A DNA stretch of 60,000 nt. It comes from Polytrichum commune (Eukaryota > Streptophyta > Polytrichopsida > Polytrichales > Polytrichaceae). The notes below the pieces were generated by a model, which was not told the DNA's origin, did no database searches, and saw only the letters and a list, made by a program, of their open reading frames with translations. The stretch lies in assembly GCA_950295325.1 (NCBI GenBank), contig OX485806.1, forward strand, positions 12,030,001 through 12,090,000, read 5' to 3'. Of this stretch, positions 56,186 to 60,000 are shown in pieces (within the stretch, counting starts at the first letter, position 1; every line of letters starts with the position of its first letter). The position numbers and the translations under genes are program-made.

Positions 56186-59100
56186 ATTCTCTAGAGTGGT
56201 GGAGTGCAGTAGTCTCCATGAGATAGAGGCTAATATCAATTTGATGGTCCAATTAAAAGAAAGACTTGAGACTCTCTAAGACTACGTTCTCAAATAAGTG
56301 ACATCTGAAAACTTATCTCTAATGGACTTACATAGGGGCCATACCAACACGAAATGTGCCTCATTTTCAATTGCATTATAGGAACTTAGGGTTGAACACC
56401 TAGCCCAAATTGACAACCATGTGGAAGACATCATGGGGTCTATCTCATTGGGATACCCATGGCAACTCAACCACATCTAAAATACCATATGATGATATCA
56501 AGGAGGCCTTCGTATGTAAGGGGACCTAAATGTATGCCTTCATCATGTAAGGGGAAGATCTTATTTAGCATACTAATGACAAGTGTCATGTATTTACATT
56601 TTAGTATGCAAAAGGAACATAGTCTTGAGCATATTAATGCCAAGTGTCATATTGTACACTTTAGTCAATTCATAGATCATTGTGTAACAAAGGCAACATC
56701 TGAAAACACTATTTGAAAATTCTTATGTACGAATATTGGTAAGTGCATTTGAATGTCAAGTATCACAAGGTGACGCTAATGGTGAGTTGATCAATAGTGT
56801 AACCTAGCATATGCCTCAAAGTAGGATAAGTGACACTAAATAACGTAAACGGTGTAACGGGGTTTCGTTAAAATCATGACCATATGAGACCCACATAGTA
56901 CCTCAACTTATATTTAATCTTTAGAAGGAAATGAATGCCACGGGGTCTTTGAGGTGATGATGATTAACTTAATTGGGAGTCTTCATAGGAAGCTACATAT
57001 GACCATGGTGTGTGACGATGAAAATATACACAAGATTTGGATGCTTGTCAATCTAACACATGTAGATACTCTAAAAAGGCACACGCCAAAGATGGCGAGC
57101 TCCACTATTTGGGCTTCTTGACAAGGTTGTGCACTATATGTGTGTTTTGTGTTTTGTGTCTTTTGTGAAGACTTGGGACCATGATATTAATTCAAAATTC
57201 TATACAAGTAAGGACAACGTTGGATGATGTCAAAGTGCAAGTTAGTGATGACTTTGTAAAGCCGAGCTTGCCATACTTATTTACATCATCGTCTAGAGTG
57301 AAGTAATACGATCTTGTACTTGGTCGCTCAAAGGGCAGGTTGCCCGTGCCTGATGTGCACAATTATATCAGCTTGGGGCAATACGTATATTGGTGTACTA
57401 AGCATAAATGTCCTATTATCAAACTGGTTTATAATGGTCTCGATAGAATCGATAACTTGGGTATACAAAGAATCTCTCACGTTGATGTACTCACCAAATA
57501 TCAATGAACAAATGAACCTAGTGATACATGGATAATGAGGGCAATGAAGAACAACAAGGAGATCAAGCACTCAGTGAGCAAAAACCAGATTCGATACAAA
57601 CACCAAGAAACTTAGGCAAGCCGGAGAGATCCACAACCTAGGTGTGTCTACACATGGAGACCCCACACAACCCATGCTAATGAATAGTTCTTGAGCTCCT
57701 AACAACCCCAAGACGGCAACAAACATCGAGAGCCAAGGATGTCTACACCGAAACGCTCGCCCGCACAACACTACCCAACAACCGAAAATGCGGAACACAA
57801 CACCAAGCCAATCAAAGGATCTAGATGCAACTATGCTAAGGAGCCAGACAACAATTTAACATGACAAGAGAGGAGCCGCAACCAGTGAGATCGATAGCAA
57901 GTTGCCCCCAGGAGCCCATATCTACCATGCACAAACGCCGAACACAAAATGTATCCGGGGATAATAGGATCGCCAACAATACAAGACACTACACTGAAGA
58001 TCTGCTTATACTCACTGCTCGACATCACAATAGTGCTCTTAGCACCACCATCCATATCTCATAAATCCCCACAAACCAAATCCTCGGTCCCAAAAGTGCC
58101 TCACTGCGGCAGGCACATTTGCTCTTCACATCAAAACTCACCTCAACACCTCCCAAAAAACATCGCTACTCAAGCTACTAGCCAAAACTCCCATCTTGCA
58201 CTCACCCCAATACACCACCCTCGCATCCGACCTCTCATACAACACTCCACCAGAAGCTCCTAACTGAACCGCAGCCGCCTCCTACACTTATCATGCCTCA
58301 AACGATCACCCAATCAGACCACCGGCCAAAGCCTCCAGACTTGCCTCAATGTGTGACATTGTGGGAGGAACAACACGGACCAACATAATGATACTCAAGA
58401 AGACAGCGATTCTAGCAACTTGCAAAATCCCGAGGTTCGACCCTACAACAAAGAAGCAGAAGCAAAAGCGGAGCATCCACATGCTAAGAGTTTTGAGCAA
58501 ATTGTACTCACACACCCTCAACGAATGTTCACACATCCTCTCCAATTTGGATTTCTGTACTTGATGTCTACATGAATACATGCAAGGATTACTTCTGTGA
58601 AGCAAAGACAACAGTTCGTATTGCAGATTCAAAGCTGAAATTCGCAGAAACAACGGAATTCCACATGCCAGCATAGCTGGAGATTTTGCAGTAGCTGCAT
58701 TGTGGACAGTCAGCAATAAAACTTTGACATGTTCATAACATTATTCAGCCATGATGATTCTAGAAAATGTCAATTATGTTCTGTAGGTCTCTCGAACAAA
58801 CTCAGAATATTCGCCTACTATTCATACATTCATGTTGAACTTGGAAATGTGGGTGGAGTTATACTCCCGGCATCATGCGCGAAGTACTCTTCATCCAAGA
58901 ATGTTCTTATTATTCAAACCGGCATCGTTCATTATTCCTATTGGCATCAATTTCTTCCCATGAAGGTTAGATAGTGGTGGTCCATATTAGATGCTAATTG
59001 TAGAATGGAACACAACCATGCGATTGAATAATGTTGAGTTCTTAACAATGTGTTTGAAAGAGTAAATAAATTTTGGTTGCACACCGATTTCTTGGGTTGT

Positions 59101-59879
59101 AGTAAATAATCATTCTTGAATATCTTAGCTCCTCTAATATCATGCAACAATTTGAATATTGATTTGAAACTTGTCAACATCTTGATTAAATTAGTCTATA
59201 CTCAAAAAAATTGTTCGTTCTAGTGAAAAGCTTTGGGGTAGGTATAAGTATCCATTACCATCATCCATAACAGTCACAACTCCTTCGTTGCGTTCCATGG
59301 GACCATGTATCACATGAGCACGATTCTCCTTTAATTCTAGGATTTCCCCATTTATTGGGAGCACTCATGTGAACATTTCAACAAGCAGCTATGAATCATC
59401 AAAGTTTTATTAATTCGCAACCTCTTTCTTTGGAAAGAGACCATCATGTAGCTATAATTGAGTAATCTTATGTTGGATACAAATGGTCTAATTGACAATA
59501 TCATTAGCTTTACCGACTATGAAGTCTTAAAGTTATGTAATGTTGTGAGGAATTGCAACCCCCACTTTGGGTCGACATGTGCTTTTGCCCACGGTAGACC
59601 ATTTTCATACCTAAAAAGGCTTGAGGAGGAGAATATCTTGCAATTAGATCAAAGCTTGTCATCCAATCTTCACATGTCACTTTAGTAGGTAGTTCAGAAT
59701 GAGAACAATAAAAGTGAATGACATCGGTTTTATTGACGTGAATGTGAGCCCGTTAAACCTACCCTATGGAAGAATCCCCTTACTATAGAATAGAACATAT
59801 TGCCTTGCACATGTCGTTACACTAGGATGAGGGTGATATTTAGCTAATTTTCATAAATCATATACATATGTTTGATTGG
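56186..59879. other. Gene-free right flank
   Basis: No gene could be supported on either strand. ORFs up to 136 codons (58306-58716, minus) show no domain I recognise. The interval 57540-58340 is C/A-rich compared with its surroundings, but I see no frame that holds. Confidence 0.45.
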
Positions 59880-60000
59880 TGTGTGATTCCGTAAGACCGA
59901 AGAACAAACATCATAAAGACACATCTTTTAAAGAGATTAAACTATGTCTTCAAATTTTATTAATCAATCGACAATCAATATTGAAACATAATTGGGAGAA
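59880..60000 (+). repeat. Dispersed repeat R1, partial copy at the window edge
   Basis: GAAGAACAAACATCATAAAG, GAGATTAAACTATGTCTTCA and CAATATTGAAACATAATTGG follow the R1 order; it runs off the window. Confidence 0.72.

Noticed and set aside
58306-58716. 136-codon minus-strand ORF
   Set aside because: Composition is protein-like in part, but I recognise no family and see no flanking exons.

Overview
The window reads as nuclear DNA of a land plant. It is AT-rich, genes are sparse and split by introns, and there are many short inverted-repeat elements, a CACTA element and a tRNA-derived SINE. The three host genes are conserved plant housekeeping genes. The fatty-acid hydroxylase lacks the cytochrome b5 domain that fungal and animal forms carry, as plant forms do. 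Its sequence departs from angiosperm copies in places, so a non-seed plant (moss, lycophyte or similar) is possible, but I cannot name the species.

Host genes: (1) the 5' part of PWP2, a WD40 protein of the small-subunit processome, on the minus strand at the left edge (1-509); (2) a single-exon inositol 1,3,4-trisphosphate 5/6-kinase (ITPK), minus strand, 7435-8448; (3) a six-exon fatty acid 2-hydroxylase, plus strand, 49303-54792, whose introns carry repeat copies also found elsewhere in the window. About 0.5-7.4 kb, 8.5-22.6 kb, 44.3-49.3 kb and 54.8-60 kb hold no convincing gene. They hold small TIR elements, foldback structures, tandem repeats and degenerate interspersed repeats.

The main feature is a giant DNA transposon of about 21.7 kb (22611-44298). 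Its ends are 32-bp terminal inverted repeats (28/32 identical) directly flanked by the 4-bp repeat ATGA, with GGGAAC-type motif arrays inside the ends. It holds a minus-strand gene with a likely RNase H-fold (DUF7869-like) transposase (23284-26538). At least four plus-strand coding blocks follow: a Ser/Pro-rich gene (about 27.3-29.1 kb), a long gene with a ParB-like domain (29.8-33.7 kb), an acidic/Pro-rich gene ending in an FCP1-like HAD domain (35.8-40.4 kb), and a gene with internal tandem repeats (about 40.5-42.7 kb). Three clusters of a near-perfect palindrome (core TTCCACTCG..CGAGTGGAA) sit between or inside these genes, and I see them nowhere else in the window.

This copy is dead. Its reading frames carry many in-frame stops, yet the 3.0-kb ParB-like frame keeps one phase throughout. 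A 1.4-kb CACTA element with a GGA target duplication, itself containing a SINE, interrupts one exon. A truncated relative interrupts the next block, and two more TIR elements sit side by side near the right end. I cannot place the giant element in a named superfamily; it is the best candidate for an undescribed system here.
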